A stretch of 64,000 bases of DNA from Aureobasidium sp. EXF-3400 (lineage: Eukaryota > Ascomycota > Dothideomycetes > Dothideales > Saccotheciaceae). Shown piece by piece: positions 22,698 to 35,553 of this stretch (its first letter is position 1; the number at the start of each line of letters is the position of its first letter). The stretch spans positions 310,001 through 374,000 of the forward strand of contig SWBL01000003.1 of the NCBI GenBank assembly GCA_024195585.1, read 5' to 3'. The position numbers were made by a program, and so were the translations under genes. The notes below the pieces were generated by a model. The model did not search any database. It saw only the letters and a program-made list of their open reading frames with translations, and had not been told where the DNA came from.

Positions 22698-24268
22698 ATG
22701 GCCTCCCGCGATTACTACAACAAGAGTACGACCAACAACAACCACCCCGGCTACAACAGCTACACCACCCATCCGTCTCCCTTTGACGACAACCAATACC
22801 CCGAGTACTCGTCTTCATACAACAATCTCAGCAACCACCCCACCCCTAGCGATGGCCGCGATCCCTTCCAGGATGATAACGCCGTCCCCATGCACACATA
22901 CCACCCGAAGCACTCGTCGCAATCTAGCATAGCTCCCGTCATTGCTCCCATCACCCCCGAATACAATGACCCCTTCATAAGAGATGCAAAGCCAACCTCA
23001 CGTTTGCGACAGCCCCGTGCGCCTCCTGTCAAGGGATGGCGTCGTTACTTCACAGGTCGTGTTACCTGGGTGTGCTACTTTTTGACTCTGGTTCAGATCA
23101 TCGTCTTCATCGTTGAGATTGTCAAGAACGCCGTCTTGACCAAGTCTCCTATCGAGATCCATCCACAATTCAATCCCATGATCGGTCCTTCGCCCTACGT
23201 CCTGATCAACATGGGTGCTCGCTACCAGCCCTGCATGCACAGCATGCACAACATCCAGGACCGCGCTTCGGGCAACATCTCATGGCCTTGTCCCTGGGCC
23301 ACTTCCAACACTGGTGACGACGCGAAGTGTACCCTCTCTCAGCTGTGTGGCTTTGGTGGTGTCCCTGAGCCACATGCTGGAGGCTCCATCACTGATTCAC
23401 CTTACCCAAACCAATGGTACCGCTTCATCATCCCCATCTTCCTACATGCCGGAATCATCCACATCGGCTTCAATATGCTGCTTCAGATGACTTTGGGTCG
23501 TGACATGGAACGCTCCATCGGCAGCATCCGTTTTACTTTGGTCTACTTCAGCGCTGGCATTTTTGGTTTCGTTCTTGGTGGAAACTTCGCCGCTACCGGC
23601 ATTGCGTCTACTGGCTGTTCCGGCAGTCTCTTCGGTATTATGGCTCTGACTCTGCTCGAGTTGCTGTACACCTGGCGCGAGCGTCAGAGTCCCATCAAGG
23701 ACCTTTTGTTCATCCTCGTCGATGTCATCATTTCCTTCGTCCTCGGTCTCTTGCCTGGTCTGGACAACTTTTCTCACATTGGCGGCTTCCTCATGGGTCT
23801 TGTCCTTGGAATCTGTCTTCTACGCTCGCCCAATGCCCTGCGACGACGCACTGGCGAAGACGAGCCCCCCTACAGTAGTGTCGGTGCTCCTGCCGCTACC
23901 CAGGATGCGGCCAGCCAGGGTTTGCGTGTCTTCATCAAGCAACCCGCAGGCTTCTTCAAGGGTCGTCGTGCTATGTGGTGGGTATGGTGGATTGTGCGTG
24001 CTCTGGCCCTTTTGGGCGTTCTGATCGGTTTCATTGTCCTGCTCAAAAACTTCTACGTCTGGCGCACTGGCTGCACCTGGTGCAAGTACTTGAGCTGTAT
24101 CGTAAGTCGCCATCATATAACCCCCTTAGTACAGAATGCTGACAACACGTGAAGGATGTCAACAACTGGTGTGACGTTGGTAACTTGCAGTTCTCCAACA
24201 CTACGACCAAGCGCGACTTGCTTGCCTTGGGTAACAGCATCTTCTTGGAACCCATGACGTCCGCCTGA
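22698..24268 (+). CDS. Rhomboid-family intramembrane serine protease
   Basis: Exons 22698-24101 and 24155-24268 with a 53-nt intron give 505 residues. The first 115 or so residues are Tyr/Ser/Pro/Asn-rich and likely cytosolic. Membrane helices start near residue 127. A Cys-containing luminal loop is followed by the rhomboid core: HAGIIHIGFNMLLQ, the catalytic Ser308 in GCSGSLFG (GxSG), and His360 in FSHIGGFLMG. Both members of the Ser-His dyad are present, so it is predicted active. A last hydrophobic helix lies near residues 430-450. The C-terminal exon has a Cys-rich end (CTWCKYLSC, NNWCDVG). It is most likely a secretory-pathway (Golgi or endosome) rhomboid, not the mitochondrial Pcp1 type, as it has no presequence. 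Confidence 0.92.
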
Positions 24269-24910
24269 GTATCTCGCTGGACTTGAGACTTAGAAGCACT
24301 TTCACCACGACGTTAAAGACAACAAGGATACCCCATTCGAATATGTGGCTAGGGAGTTCAAACATCGAGTCAGCCTGGGGTTGTCATTATGCTTTTTTTT
24401 CATGTTGCATTCAACTGTCTATTTTCTGGGATGGCGTTTAGTATTACAGCATTATCATAGGTTGGCGTGAGTGGAGCGGTCTAGCATTTACATGAGGCGG
24501 TTGGAAGGGCTGCGAAACCGCATTTTCAGGGAGATCAATCAGACTGATAGGCTATTGACCATATACGAACAAGCTCTATGAGTACTTTTCGTTCATGCAC
24601 TCTTGCCATTTTCCATGTTACTTTTCCTGGCCCAATGGATTGTCTCTTTTCGTGTCGCTGCGGAAACTGGTTTACATGATTCGTCAAGGTCGACTAGGTG
24701 TGCCACAATGTAGCCTCCTGGAAAGCCAGATATATGACGTGCGAGACCAGTAAATGCGCTGCGAGCTGCGATGCCTCGGGTCTGGCACTCACAATGACAG
24801 CCTATGATAAGCCATCTGCGGAGATATCGAGCCAATAGTCTGGCCAATGGTAATTTTGGTCTGTTGGTGCGGGACCATTATTTTCGTAAGCTGACAAAGA
24901 CGAACTTTCA
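24269..24910. other. Convergent 3' flanks, no gene seen
   Basis: The gap between the 3' ends of the rhomboid gene (plus) and the histidine kinase gene (minus). It contains a run of T near 24394 and no plausible coding frame. Confidence 0.6.
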
Positions 24911-27320
24911 TCACTTGACAACCAGCGGTGTGTGAGCAGACCCATCATGCATAATACGCTCCCAATGTTCGAGCATGAGTTTCAGCTGAGCTCTCTTGCA
25001 AGGTTTGATCATGTAATCGCTTATGCCTGCCGCCATGGCTTCTTCAACCTGCTCTTTCATGGCATTGCCTGACAGAGCAACAATCGGTATACGCGTGCGA
25101 CGAGGATTGCTATTCGGGTGAGACTTTTCGTACTGGCGCATTAGGTTTGTTGCTTCGAGGCCGTCCATCACCGGCATGTGCATGTCCTAGAATTGGATTA
25201 GTTGCCATTTCTGCTGACGGAGGAAATCGATTTTTGCTCACAATGATAACGGCGTCGATATCCGATTCCGGTTGTGTGAAGTTGTCTAGTGCTTCTTGTC
25301 CGTTGTTACAAAGAACATAGTCGTAGCCCAAGGCCTCCAAGGTCTTCGACAAGTGACGAAGGTTGATTCTATCTTTAGTCAGCTCCGGCAAATCATCACA
25401 AACTGTAGCAGAGTGTACTTACGGGTTATCTTCCGCCACGCAAATCTTCTTGAACTTTGGAATCGGTCCCCCCAATGCAGAGTTGGAGATTGCGAACTTT
25501 TCCAGGTCTGTGGCGACAGCGGTGACTCCAGTGCCTGACTGTAGGAAGGAGGCCAGCTCGTCCGCGGCCGGATAGTCATGCATGGTAGTGAAGCTAAAGG
25601 TGCTTCCAACGCCTGCGGTACTCTTGACAGCCATATCACCACCTAGTACCTTGACAATCTCTTTGCTGATGCTGAGACCAAGTCCTGAGCCCTTGTAGGT
25701 CTGGGCGACTCGTTTGTTGGCTTGAGAGAATCTTTTGAACAGTCTTTCTTGCTCGGCTTCAGTCATTCCCACACCATCGTCGGTCACTGAGCCGTGGAAG
25801 ACGACTCGTCCATCTTTATCAGGAGGATCTGCGGAAATATTGACCACAATGTTTCCATCCTCGGGCGTGAACTTGACAGCGTTGCCTATTAGATTCAACA
25901 TGATTTGTGACATGAGCGTTGAATCTGCCTTCAGATATACAGGTAGAGCATCATCATCCGCCAGCCGTAGGTTTATGGATTTTACGCGCGCTCTTGAGAC
26001 CATCATCCCGACTGCCTCGTTGGCAAGAGCACGTAAATCCACGATATCATATGATGGCTCCACCTTGCCGGCGTCGAGCCTGCTTAGATCCAGAACGTTG
26101 TTCGTAATAAGAGCTTGGTGCGAGGCGCAAACAGCGACATTACTGACAAGCTCCCGAGCATATGTAACCAGACCACGAATCGCCTCGACTGTTGATTCAT
26201 CTGCCGGTTTTGAGGCGCTCTTCGAGTGTGCATCCGTAGAGCCATTCGTGAGTCCATTTGATGTGCCATTGACTTTCGAGCTGTTGGGGTCGATGCTGTT
26301 GGTTAATGCGTCCAGTTTTTCTAGCGTCTCAGAGAGAAATTCGGTCGCACTTGAGATGCCTTGTAGCGGATTTCGCAACTCGTGGCATACAAAAGACACA
26401 AACGAGGACATGTTGGCTTTGTGCTCATCCGATGCCTTGATAAGCACTGATTGTTGCTCGTTTTGAACAATTGCTGCCAATCGTTCCCGTTCCAACTTCT
26501 TCTGTGCAGTCACGTCTCGAAACTCGATGACCGCACCACCACTGGCATAATCGCCTATTGGTGAAACGCTGTAAACGATATCGTAAAAGCTTCCGTTCTT
26601 GTGCACAAACACCTCTGATTCGTTAGTGGCTTCGGTACCACTTTGTTGATGTCGAAATATGGGACACTCTGCTACCGGGTAGGGACTACCATCCGGCCTG
26701 CAACTGTGTACTGCTGCATGAAAAGTCCAACCTGCGATTTCTTCGAATTTGAAACCTGTGATCGATTCCGCAGCGTGGTTCATATAAGTAGTAAATCCTT
26801 GAGGGTCCATCATCCAGATTCCTGACGGTGTATTGTTCGCGATGAGAGCAAATTGGTTCCTCGAGTCCAAGAATTCCCTGTGTGCTTTCCGTTCAATTCT
26901 TCGTTTTTCGGCATCGAAGATGGTGCTTGTCATGCTCAGCACATTGCCACTTTCATCTCTGTCTACGATGGATCTCTCCGAAATCAACAGAAACTCTCCA
27001 TTTGCGTGTTTGAAGCGATAATTATGGGCCCAGATTCTCGCTTCTGATGAGTATGGCTTATCTGGAGCTGGAGCCAGGATCCTGGAAAGACTGTTGACCA
27101 CATCGAAAAGGTCATCCGGATGGATTCTTGCCAACCACCAGCTTTCTTCTGATGGTATGTCCTTGGCGTGGAAACCCAAAAGCTCTTCCAGAGAGCCTTT
27201 CCAGAGTAGTGATCGCTTGGGCGTCGCTTGGCCGTCGGTTGACAACTTGGTAATCCTTTGAGCCGCCTCGTGTCTGCTGTGTGCGGCGACGGCGTCATTT
27301 GTGGGTATCGAAAGACACAT
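24911..27320 (-). CDS. Hybrid histidine kinase (PAS-PAS-HisKA-HATPase-receiver)
   Basis: Exons 27320-25423, 25368-25242 and 25186-24911 with introns of 54 and 55 nt give 766 residues. The ATG at 27320 is the first in the frame. A PAS_3-like domain lies at residues about 40-140 (SLEELLGFHAKD) and a second PAS at about 160-280. The HisKA box has phospho-acceptor His313 (FVCHELRNPLQG). ATPase motifs follow: N box NLIGNAVKFTP, G boxes DDGVGM and GSGLGLSIS. The receiver domain has AEDNP and the phospho-acceptor Asp676, placed as the first codon of the last exon (DMHMPVMDG). It has no membrane segment, so a cytosolic sensor feeding the Ypd1-type phosphorelay is likely. The ligand is unknown. Confidence 0.93.
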
Positions 27321-27934
27321 TTTAACTCGGTGTTCCAACGAGCGATGTAGAATTAAGTGGCGATGGGAAAAGCGATGCGCAAGTAACAAATACGGACCTT
27401 ATGCCGCTCGGGGCAGCATTTTCGTTGATGGTTCCTGCGTCAGAACGAACGCTCATATATTATTTGGTGATAACGGCCGACGCCATGAATCTAGCCATTC
27501 TGCGTAATGTGTCGTAAGGCTAGATCCGCACGTGGAGCTCTGGCTAAAAAGCTATGACATTATAAATCCTGCTCAAAATCTCCCTAGGTAGATATGCGAA
27601 ACTATCTATAAAAATGCACAGTGCCTACAATACACAAGACGTATCTACTGAGAGTCGTGCTATTATCGGCTCTTTGTGGACCTGGCTAGAATCTGGAAAG
27701 GTCTGTGCATTTTGATGGCTTCGATTTGCGTGTGTAGTTGAGAAAGTGGGGAAGGAGTTACCGACTACGAGTCTACTCGAGTACGACACAGGGAAGAAGC
27801 AAGTCTATCACAAATATAAAAATTGTAATCGAGCAGTAGACATAATATTGAAGCAAAGCGCTACAAAATCAACCAATCCAACACCTGGCTAAATCCATTT
27901 GTATATCAACAACAGTGTACAATATTTACATCGA
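27321..27934. other. Upstream region of the histidine kinase and 3' flank of the Trk gene
   Basis: Both flanking genes are on the minus strand. The part at 27540-27930 is AT-rich, with no gene-like frame. A TATATTATTT-like stretch at about 27456-27465 could serve in the kinase promoter. Confidence 0.5.
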
Positions 27935-30900
27935 TCAATCGTATTTCCTACCCATAGTCGGCCCTGCACTTAAGCCGCTCATCAAGAGCTTAGACATGCG
28001 TCTTGCGGGAGCTTGGCTTCTGGCTCCGGCAGATCTGGTGCTGACTTGACTGCCACGACGCATCTGTCGTAATCCAGCAGGGCTAAAGTCCATAGCGGCA
28101 CCACTGGCTTCAGGAGGCACGTTACTGTCTCTATTGGATGAAGAGCGCGAGTAGGGACGAGGCTCCTCAGAACTATCGCGAGCACTTGCCGGACGGTCGG
28201 CTTCGTTCTTGTTGAGATTTTCTGAGGGCAGCAAAATGGCACGATCCAAGGCATATGGTAAACCACGGTGGCGTCCGCGAATCATCATGGCAATGATGAT
28301 GAGCTTACTCAATGTTGCAAACTCAGCACTGAAAGAGGCATTGATGGTTGGATATCCGAGAGAAAGACCAACAGTACCGTATGCAGACACGATCTCGAAA
28401 AGAACAGAGAACATAGTGAAGGCGTAGGCATTGGTATCCTCAAGTCGATGGCCTTCAACAATCGTGATGATGAAGAAGCCCAAGAAGATATACCACAAAT
28501 CGAAACTCAGTTGTCGACGCAAATGCTGACCGACGTAGCTGCGATTTTCCTCGTCGTCCTCTTCCTCGCCGGCAAAGATGCCGAGGGACTTTTCCTCGTA
28601 GACGTTGGTTCTGCGAACTGAGATGGCCACAGGGAAGACAGAAATGTACATCATGACCAGGTAAGAGACCTGAATGGCTGGATGTAGGTCTGCGAGGTTG
28701 ACGGAAGCAAATCCAGCTGTTCGAGTAGAAGCAGCCTGGAACCAGCCGTTCAGCACCCTGAATCCCGGAGATAAAGAGGTAACCGTTTCGTCGTTGAGAT
28801 CCAGAATAATGAAGAAGATCAAGTCAACAGCGTTGAGACCTACAAGAACAGCAAACAGCCACCAGTTGGCCTTCGACGGAAACAGGAGGGTGAAACAACG
28901 ACGAGGATGATCTAGCAGGAAGCGAAGCTCCTCCCAAATACCGCTGCCATGAGGAACGAATTTTGAAACGAACCAAATGACGAATCGAAGCATGCATGGG
29001 AAGCCAGTATTGCCGATGATGATAAGGAAAGAACCGAACAGCAAAGGCATTACTGTTGTCTGGAACGAGATCATGCTGTCCGGAGTGAGCGTGAAACCAA
29101 GATCGTTGAACATAGAGGCAGACGTGAAGATGCCCCTGACTTTTGGTTAGCATTATCTTGTTATAAAGATTCGCATCGAGTACTCACCACCACGTCCTGT
29201 TTTGTCCGATAGAAGTGACAACGTTGCCGTATTTTTTGCTCTCATTGATCCAGGGAACAAAGACAATGACACCGAGAACATGGAAGCCGATGAAGTAACA
29301 CACGAGCACCAGTGCCAGAGTCTTGAGTGCTCTGTACTCAATGCCACCTAATTCCTCGCGCTGAGCCTCGCTGAGATCCACAAACTGAGAGTTACGGCCA
29401 ATTGTCGGTTGCCAACTTAGATATGGCATAGGATCTTGCATGTCTCTGTCTTGACTTTTGGTGAAGCTGAAGGTCCTGTTGGTGAAGCCACTCAAAGAGC
29501 GACCGAATGTGGTGTTTTCTCCACGTTGTCTGCTGCGGAAATTGCGTAGAGGTGCAAGTATGTTAAAACGATGTGAACGTCCAGCACTCGAAGAAGCAGA
29601 CGGCTGACGATCGCGCCGTGGGCGTTCTGGCTCATCGATAATAATGCCACGTCTGACCGGATGGTCGTCACCATTCAACTCAGCTGATGGAGCATTTGAG
29701 AGGGAACGTGCGCGTAGGGGAGGCGATGACGGGAGAGTGTTCCTTGTCATTTGACGGTTGAGGCCCTCGACCTCTTCATCGGAGTCGACTTCGTGAGGTT
29801 GATCACCACGATCAAATTCCCTAGGATTAGGAATGCGCAGAGTCTGCTGGTCCCTAATGTTGCGCTGCCTCTCCAAGAACGCTATATGGTGCTCGGATTC
29901 CAAGCGCGCTGGCTTTGGTCTTTCCGGTACACTCTCGAGATTTGAAGCTTGTCGTCTGTGTTCAGAAGGCCTGACTTGATCCGCGAATGTGATTTCTCGT
30001 TTCAGAGATGGGTTTCGGCCGAGCCAAGTCTTCTCGGCAGGTCTCTCATCTGATTCATCCTCTGACTCTTCGCTCTCGTTTTGGGTCACTACAACGTCTG
30101 GGGCTACTTCTTCATCTCTGTCGAGGGCGTTCGTTTCGACATCACTGCCGGATCCTGACTCTCGGTTTTCGCTTGAATCGGCACTTTCTGACGTACTGCC
30201 ATGAGTGTCGGCCAAGCTACCGGTAAGATGCTCCATACGTTCTTTTTCATTCATTCCATGGACTGTGGCATCGGCACTCCTAGCGGTCATGCCGTTCGGT
30301 TTTGTGGTGTGGTGCAAGACCGTAATTTTACGGCCGTTGACTCCCATTTCAACACGTCCCAGATCCGGGTCCTCCCTAGATTCGCTGACGGTTCGCGATC
30401 TTGTCCGGGTACGGCGTTGATTTCGGGCTTCTTTGACGATGTGATCGAAGCGCTGTTCAAACCAGTAAAGTCGAATAAAGACGACACATGTGTTAATGAA
30501 AATTGGGTTAGCAATACATGCCATCAAGTAAAGCACAATCTGCACAGTTGTTTTAGCACTATGCTAGCAAGCCAAGAACGAGAGGCTTTACCTGTTGGTA
30601 CGTGTGTAATTTGTTGGTGTCAATGCTATATCTTGTTAGCGACAGAATGACATGGAGCACGGGAATGACTGACGTATTGAGACCACTCTGTGTAGCTGCG
30701 CCTGCAGCGAAGAAAAGAGCATCGATATATGGTGTCACGCCCGCGGGATATATCATGATAGAGCCGAGTATAGTCAATCCCACCATATATGTGTCTATGT
30801 TTATAATAATTCAGCTCGGCTCCTTTTGTATGTGGTCCGTCGACACTTCTTACAGTGAGTTGTGATGAAGTTGAAGTGTGGTTTCCCCTTTTTAAAAGGG

Positions 30901-30950
30901 TTAGGCAAGCGGTTCTTGACCCATTCCCAAGAACCCATTAGGCGTTCCAT
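27935..30950 (-). CDS. trk1: Trk-family high-affinity potassium transporter
   Basis: Five exons (30950-30854, 30794-30674, 30625-30592, 30539-29188, 29135-27935) with introns of 59, 48, 52 and 52 nt give 934 residues. The third exon is only 34 nt. The four selectivity-loop regions of the family are all present: TQSGLNT, FNDLGFT, TRTAGFAS and GTVGLSLGY, each with the key Gly. The membrane part is split by a hydrophilic loop of about 300 residues (roughly residues 110-400), rich in Ser, Glu, Asp and Arg, as in fungal Trk1. The C-terminal tail is Ser/Arg-rich. It would import potassium across the plasma membrane. The short first exons were found by family fit and all phases agree. Confidence 0.95.
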
Positions 30951-31870
30951 CTTTTGTGAAAGTATTGCTGACGAGCGGTATGAAGGGTAACAGAGGTCGA
31001 AGAATGTAAAAATTTGTCTTTGAATCGGTTGTAGCAGGAGCCTTCAGAGAGACAGAGTACGTCTGAAAGGGGTTTATGGCGGTTGCAGTGGGAGAAATGT
31101 TGCCAGCAAAGCTTCTCAGAGTTGATCTTGAGGCGCGATCGCCATCGTCGGAAGTCGAAGTCGGTCGAGTCGAGGAGGGGGCACGATGGGAGGTCGAGTG
31201 GATTGTACGGATCGTTGGAGGATCGGGGAAGGGCGTGACTGGTGTCGAGCGGAGTGGAATATACAGGACGATGGCTAAGTCGAGTGGGCAGGAGACATCG
31301 CGAAATCAGAATGCAGTCATGGAGAAGGAGACAATAATCGCATCTTGGTCCCGACCCGCGCATGGACGATCTCCAACCCACAGCCGCCTCCAACGCCTTG
31401 GCTCTTTCAAGCTAACCTCATTCACGCTCAGCCCCATCCCGTCTCGGTTTCCCTTCTTACCGGTGCGAGGTGCAGGTGCCCTCTTTTGCTTGATGACCTC
31501 GTTACTGCTCAATGCCTTCATATCCCTTGTTTTGCTTTTTTGCCAATCCATGTCTGCCGCCTGCTTTCATTTTGTGACGTGCAGTCTGCCCCCTGGAACC
31601 AGGCTTGCCGTGCATGAACTGACGTCTGAGCAATAAGAATAGAATTCACAACGTTCAGCGGGACCCTTTACAATCACGTCTGGCGTCACAGCAAGATTCT
31701 TGGTAGAGAATAAAACACACTTGGAACAGCAATCCGCAAATTACATGGTAATGTACAAAAAAGTGCAACGACTACAAGAGTTCCGTGCCTACCAACAGCA
31801 CCGGTCCCCTTTGTTGCACGTGTGATCGTTTCATCATTCTTCTCTTTCTTTCCTAGCTTCAAATCCACTC
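30951..31870. other. Upstream region of the Trk gene and 3' flank of glycogen synthase
   Basis: 920 bp between two minus-strand genes. A plus-strand frame of about 186 codons at 31076-31636 lies across it; it lacks recognisable features, runs through a promoter-like stretch and is rejected. Confidence 0.55.
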
Positions 31871-34254
31871 TTAAAAGGCAGCACCGCTAGTGTTGCTGGT
31901 CAGGTTGCTTGCGGTACCATTGGTAGGAGTCGTGGTGCCTGTACCGTTTGTCGACGATGAGATTGACTTGCTTCGAAGGGTAAGAGGGAATGGGTACTCG
32001 TCAACATCTTCCTCCTCACTGCTGAAATATGTTAGTATGCTGATCTCGCCAAAACGCTGTGTGAGATAGAGAAAAACTTACGGAAGCTTCCAGGCAATAT
32101 AGTCCTCGGTGCTCAAGCCTTCTCTGCCTTCTTGCAGAGACGCGAAATCACCAGGAGTCATCATGCCTGAGCGGTCTCTTGGCGAACCGGGTGCAGAAAG
32201 AGGACGAGAAATCTTGATCTCGGTGCCGTCGAAGAAACCGGGTTCCTCGTCGCCTTCGAACGAAGTAGGGTATGCTCTTCTGAGGGCCAGTTGTCTGGCC
32301 TTGACGTACTCCATACCCATGCGCTTCCAGTCCAAGAGGTCGCTCAATCTCTCGGTACGATTACGTTGGTTGATGCGTTGTCTGCGGCTCTTTCCAACAA
32401 AGTCGAACATGTACTCGGTGAGTTGGTTGACGCTGTCATCGACACCCTTCATGCGTCTGTCCACAATGTAGATACCGTAATCTTGAGCGTTCTCAATCAG
32501 CTCCTCCATATAGCATCCGAATCCTGAAAGGTTGGTGGTGATGGAAGGAACACCCATGACGGTACACTCAGCGGGAGTGTATCCCCAGGGCTCGTAGTAA
32601 GACGAAAAGACACCCAAGTGGGTACCACGAACAAAGTCGTCGTAATCCATAGGAAGGACTGGGTTACCAGAGCTCAAGAACTCGGGGTGGAAAACGACCT
32701 TGACGCGATCGGTGGGGTGGTTGAAAAGTTGGCAACGGCGGATTTGGTTCAGGATGGGGTCTTCCTGATCGTTTACCATGTTGTGGGTAACAATGGGGGG
32801 CAGGTTGGTGCGCTTCATGGCAAAGAGACGACGACGAAGCAGAACCTTGTCTTCTTGGGTCAAAAGACCAGTCTCATCGGGAGGGTTCTGGCCCTCGTGC
32901 CATGCGAGAGAGCGCTCAAAGAGCTTCTTGCCAATGTTCTTCTCAATGGAGCTGACGGTATCGTGCAGAGACTTGAGAACGGCTTGACCCTTCAGCGCCT
33001 CAACAGCGAGTGAGGTGGTCTGGGCGGGCATAATGATAAAAGCAACAACGGTCATGTCTGAGCCGGCGGCCTTCAGGCGGTGGTTGAGACGGGCCAGAGA
33101 CTCGATGAACATGTCGACACCTTTATTGCGGTACTCATAACGACCAGCGGTGAACAAGTATAGGGTCTTGTCAGGGTCGAAGTCGTTGTGGCCATAGAAG
33201 TGACCACGAACAAAGTCGTTGATGCGCTCCTTGTTGACTTGATGCAAGTTCTGGAACTCGTGAGTTGCCGAGAACTTCTTGACGTTCAAGCCGTTGGGCA
33301 AGACACCGTCGGGCTTGCGCTTGAGGAGATGCTCACTCTCGTAAGCAGTGATATGCGATACGGTTGTGAAGACATCGGCAGCGTGGGCAGCACCGCGTTC
33401 TATGCAGTAACGGTGGTAAATGCCTCTCTTTCCTGCCTCGGCGTCGCAGTCAAAGTACTGCAAGTTGTTGTAGAAATCGACTGAGCCGGCACAGAGGTAA
33501 CGACCGAGAAGGGTTGCGTGAGTGGTGAAGATGGTGGTGACGTCAATTCTGCGCTTCTTACACAGAGGGAGAGCAACACCAGCGAGCCACTCATGGAACT
33601 GGGCAACGACTGCGCGCTCCTTTTCGTGGTAGACGTACTAAAGACGTGTTAGTAGGAATTGCCAGAAGGGTGCACGGCTGGATAAATCACTTGCCTCTCC
33701 AAGGAACCACGCAACGAGGTAACCAAAGACAATGGCCTCGTTAGTCTCGTGGTCGTCTGCAGGCGAAGGAATGCCGGCAGTTGCCCAAAGGTCGCCCTTC
33801 CACTCATCGAGTTTGTAGTAACCGGTGCCAGTGTCGAACAGCAGCACTCTCGGAGCACCGTCAATCAACCATCTTCCGTATAGTGTCTTAATGCCACGCT
33901 CGTTCATGGACTTGATGGTTGCTACCATGGCAGGATCCTTGGGCTCGAGTTCTTCAACCTCGACAGCTGCCTGGACTCGAGTCAGTCTACCGACAAAGCG
34001 ACGAATACGACGGCAATTGGAAGCTTACCGAATTGCGGTTCAGAGGACCGATCAGTGTGTATGCCGAGCCATACTCTGCTGTCGTGACCTGGGCCTTGGA
34101 CTTGAGGACCGAGTAGATACCACCGACTGGCAAGACATTAGCGACGGTCGTGGCGCGAACAAAGCATTGTGAGCTGGAACAAACCTCGGTTGGCGACTTC
34201 GGTAGCAACCTCGAAGAGGACGTGGTTTCTCACGTCGCGCTTTGTGGTAGCCAT
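31871..34254 (-). CDS. gsy1: Glycogen synthase (glycosyltransferase family 3)
   Basis: Five exons (34254-34185, 34126-34029, 33970-33695, 33637-32082, 32021-31871) give 716 residues. The protein begins [20 protein letters not shown], and the second exon supplies the UDP-glucose-binding [12 protein letters not shown]. The catalytic-region motif [14 protein letters not shown] is near residue 510. The C-terminal part ([25 protein letters not shown]) carries Ser-rich sites of the kind phosphorylated in yeast and animal enzymes. It elongates glycogen with alpha-1,4-linked glucose in the cytosol. The third intron starts with GC instead of GT. The last intron ends CAGCAG, so a one-residue alternative (with or without Ser) is possible. 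Confidence 0.96.
33638..33694 (-). other. GC-AG intron in glycogen synthase
   Basis: 57 nt. The donor is GAG|GCAAGT and the acceptor TTTAG. Reading across gives the conserved FLGE|YVYHEK join; no GT donor nearby keeps the frame and the family sequence. A GCAAGT donor pairs well with U1 apart from the single T-to-C change. Confidence 0.85.
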
Positions 34255-35553
34255 TGTGTGATGTGACTGGGGAGAGGTGACAGGAAAAGTGTCGAGCAAT
34301 GACGACGGGGAGAAAGTGCGAGGAGCAAGCTAAAGTAGGAGGGAGCTCTGTCGGTTTAGCTCGTGTCCAGACGACAGAGATCGGCGGCGAGCTGTGGGGT
34401 ACTCACCTGGAAATGATCAGAACCAACACCGCCAATGACGTTTCTGTGCTTGCAGCCGAGCAGGGCAAGTCTTTGCTTGGTCGATTGCAATCGCTTTGAG
34501 AATCTAAGATGTTTGAATTGACGAGATGGAAAGTGAATTTGGACGTCTCTTTGAAGCAGTTGCGACGACGTGGCTACGGTGAACTGCACAGACGCGCTCC
34601 TCTCAACGATTGAAGCCTCAGGCTGGGACAAATCGTTCAACTGACAGTGACGTTTTTTTAGCCAAAAGAGGCGCTCGGCTAGAAAGTGCAGAAGAGCTCC
34701 GCCGCCGCATCACCCCAGCTCTTCTTCGGCTTTCGGGTTCCATCCCCTTTCACTCTCAACCGAATCTATTTATCCGCTGCGCGTTGAGCACCTTCAACAA
34801 GAGGATTGACTGCTCCATGCAAGTGTCACTTCGTCTTCTTCCTCAACAACAGTCCCCAAGGCATCCCCGGTGTGTCAACAGTCACACAGAGATCAATTGT
34901 GGAGATGACCAGCGCTCGAAGCGCTCTAGACACTAAAAAACGCCCCATCCATGATCCCCGCAACCTCCACTAAGGAACGCGGTATGGGGTGAGCGCGGGA
35001 CCAATCAACGCCGTTCACAAATTCGGGTCCATTAGCAATGCTATCGGTCCTTCTTTCTGCTTGAAGCATACAATCACTGGGGAGCCCTCTTCCGTGACTA
35101 TGGCTTCGTTGACTTGTGACCTGTAGCGGTCCGAATCCTACATGAAGGTTACCCCAATTGGCTTCAAAGTCGGACATTCCGAGACTTAAAGAAGCCGAGA
35201 CCCAGAGATCTCAGCGCCATAATCTACACGGCACCTGGGCCATGGTAAGACAAGACGGCACGTGCAATGCTCATAGCTCGATATACAGAGCCACATATCC
35301 ACATATCCACATCCAATACCGTCGGTCGGCCCCGACACCTTGATACTCGTTGACGGTCAAACTCGAGGCGAACACTGATTGTACAGGAGATTTCAAGGTT
35401 TCGATGAGGTGAGTCTTATTCTTTTTATACGTCCTCGTCCAACAACCGCGAAACAAACATACGACATGCCTGGCACTAAACACATAAGAAATTGTCCTGC
35501 ATGGAAGAAAGACTCAGAGAACATCATGCCAACGCCATAACATCTCAGCCCCT
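34255..35553. other. Intergenic, no gene seen
   Basis: 1.3 kb between the start of glycogen synthase and the end of the secreted-protein gene, both on the minus strand. All frames are short. A small tandem word (CATATCCA repeated) occurs at about 35294-35313. Confidence 0.55.

Noticed and set aside
31076..31636. Plus-strand frame of about 186 codons upstream of the Trk gene
   Set aside because: It starts in the leader of the minus-strand Trk gene, has low-complexity hydrophobic and Arg/Ser stretches only, and no family feature; more likely promoter DNA.
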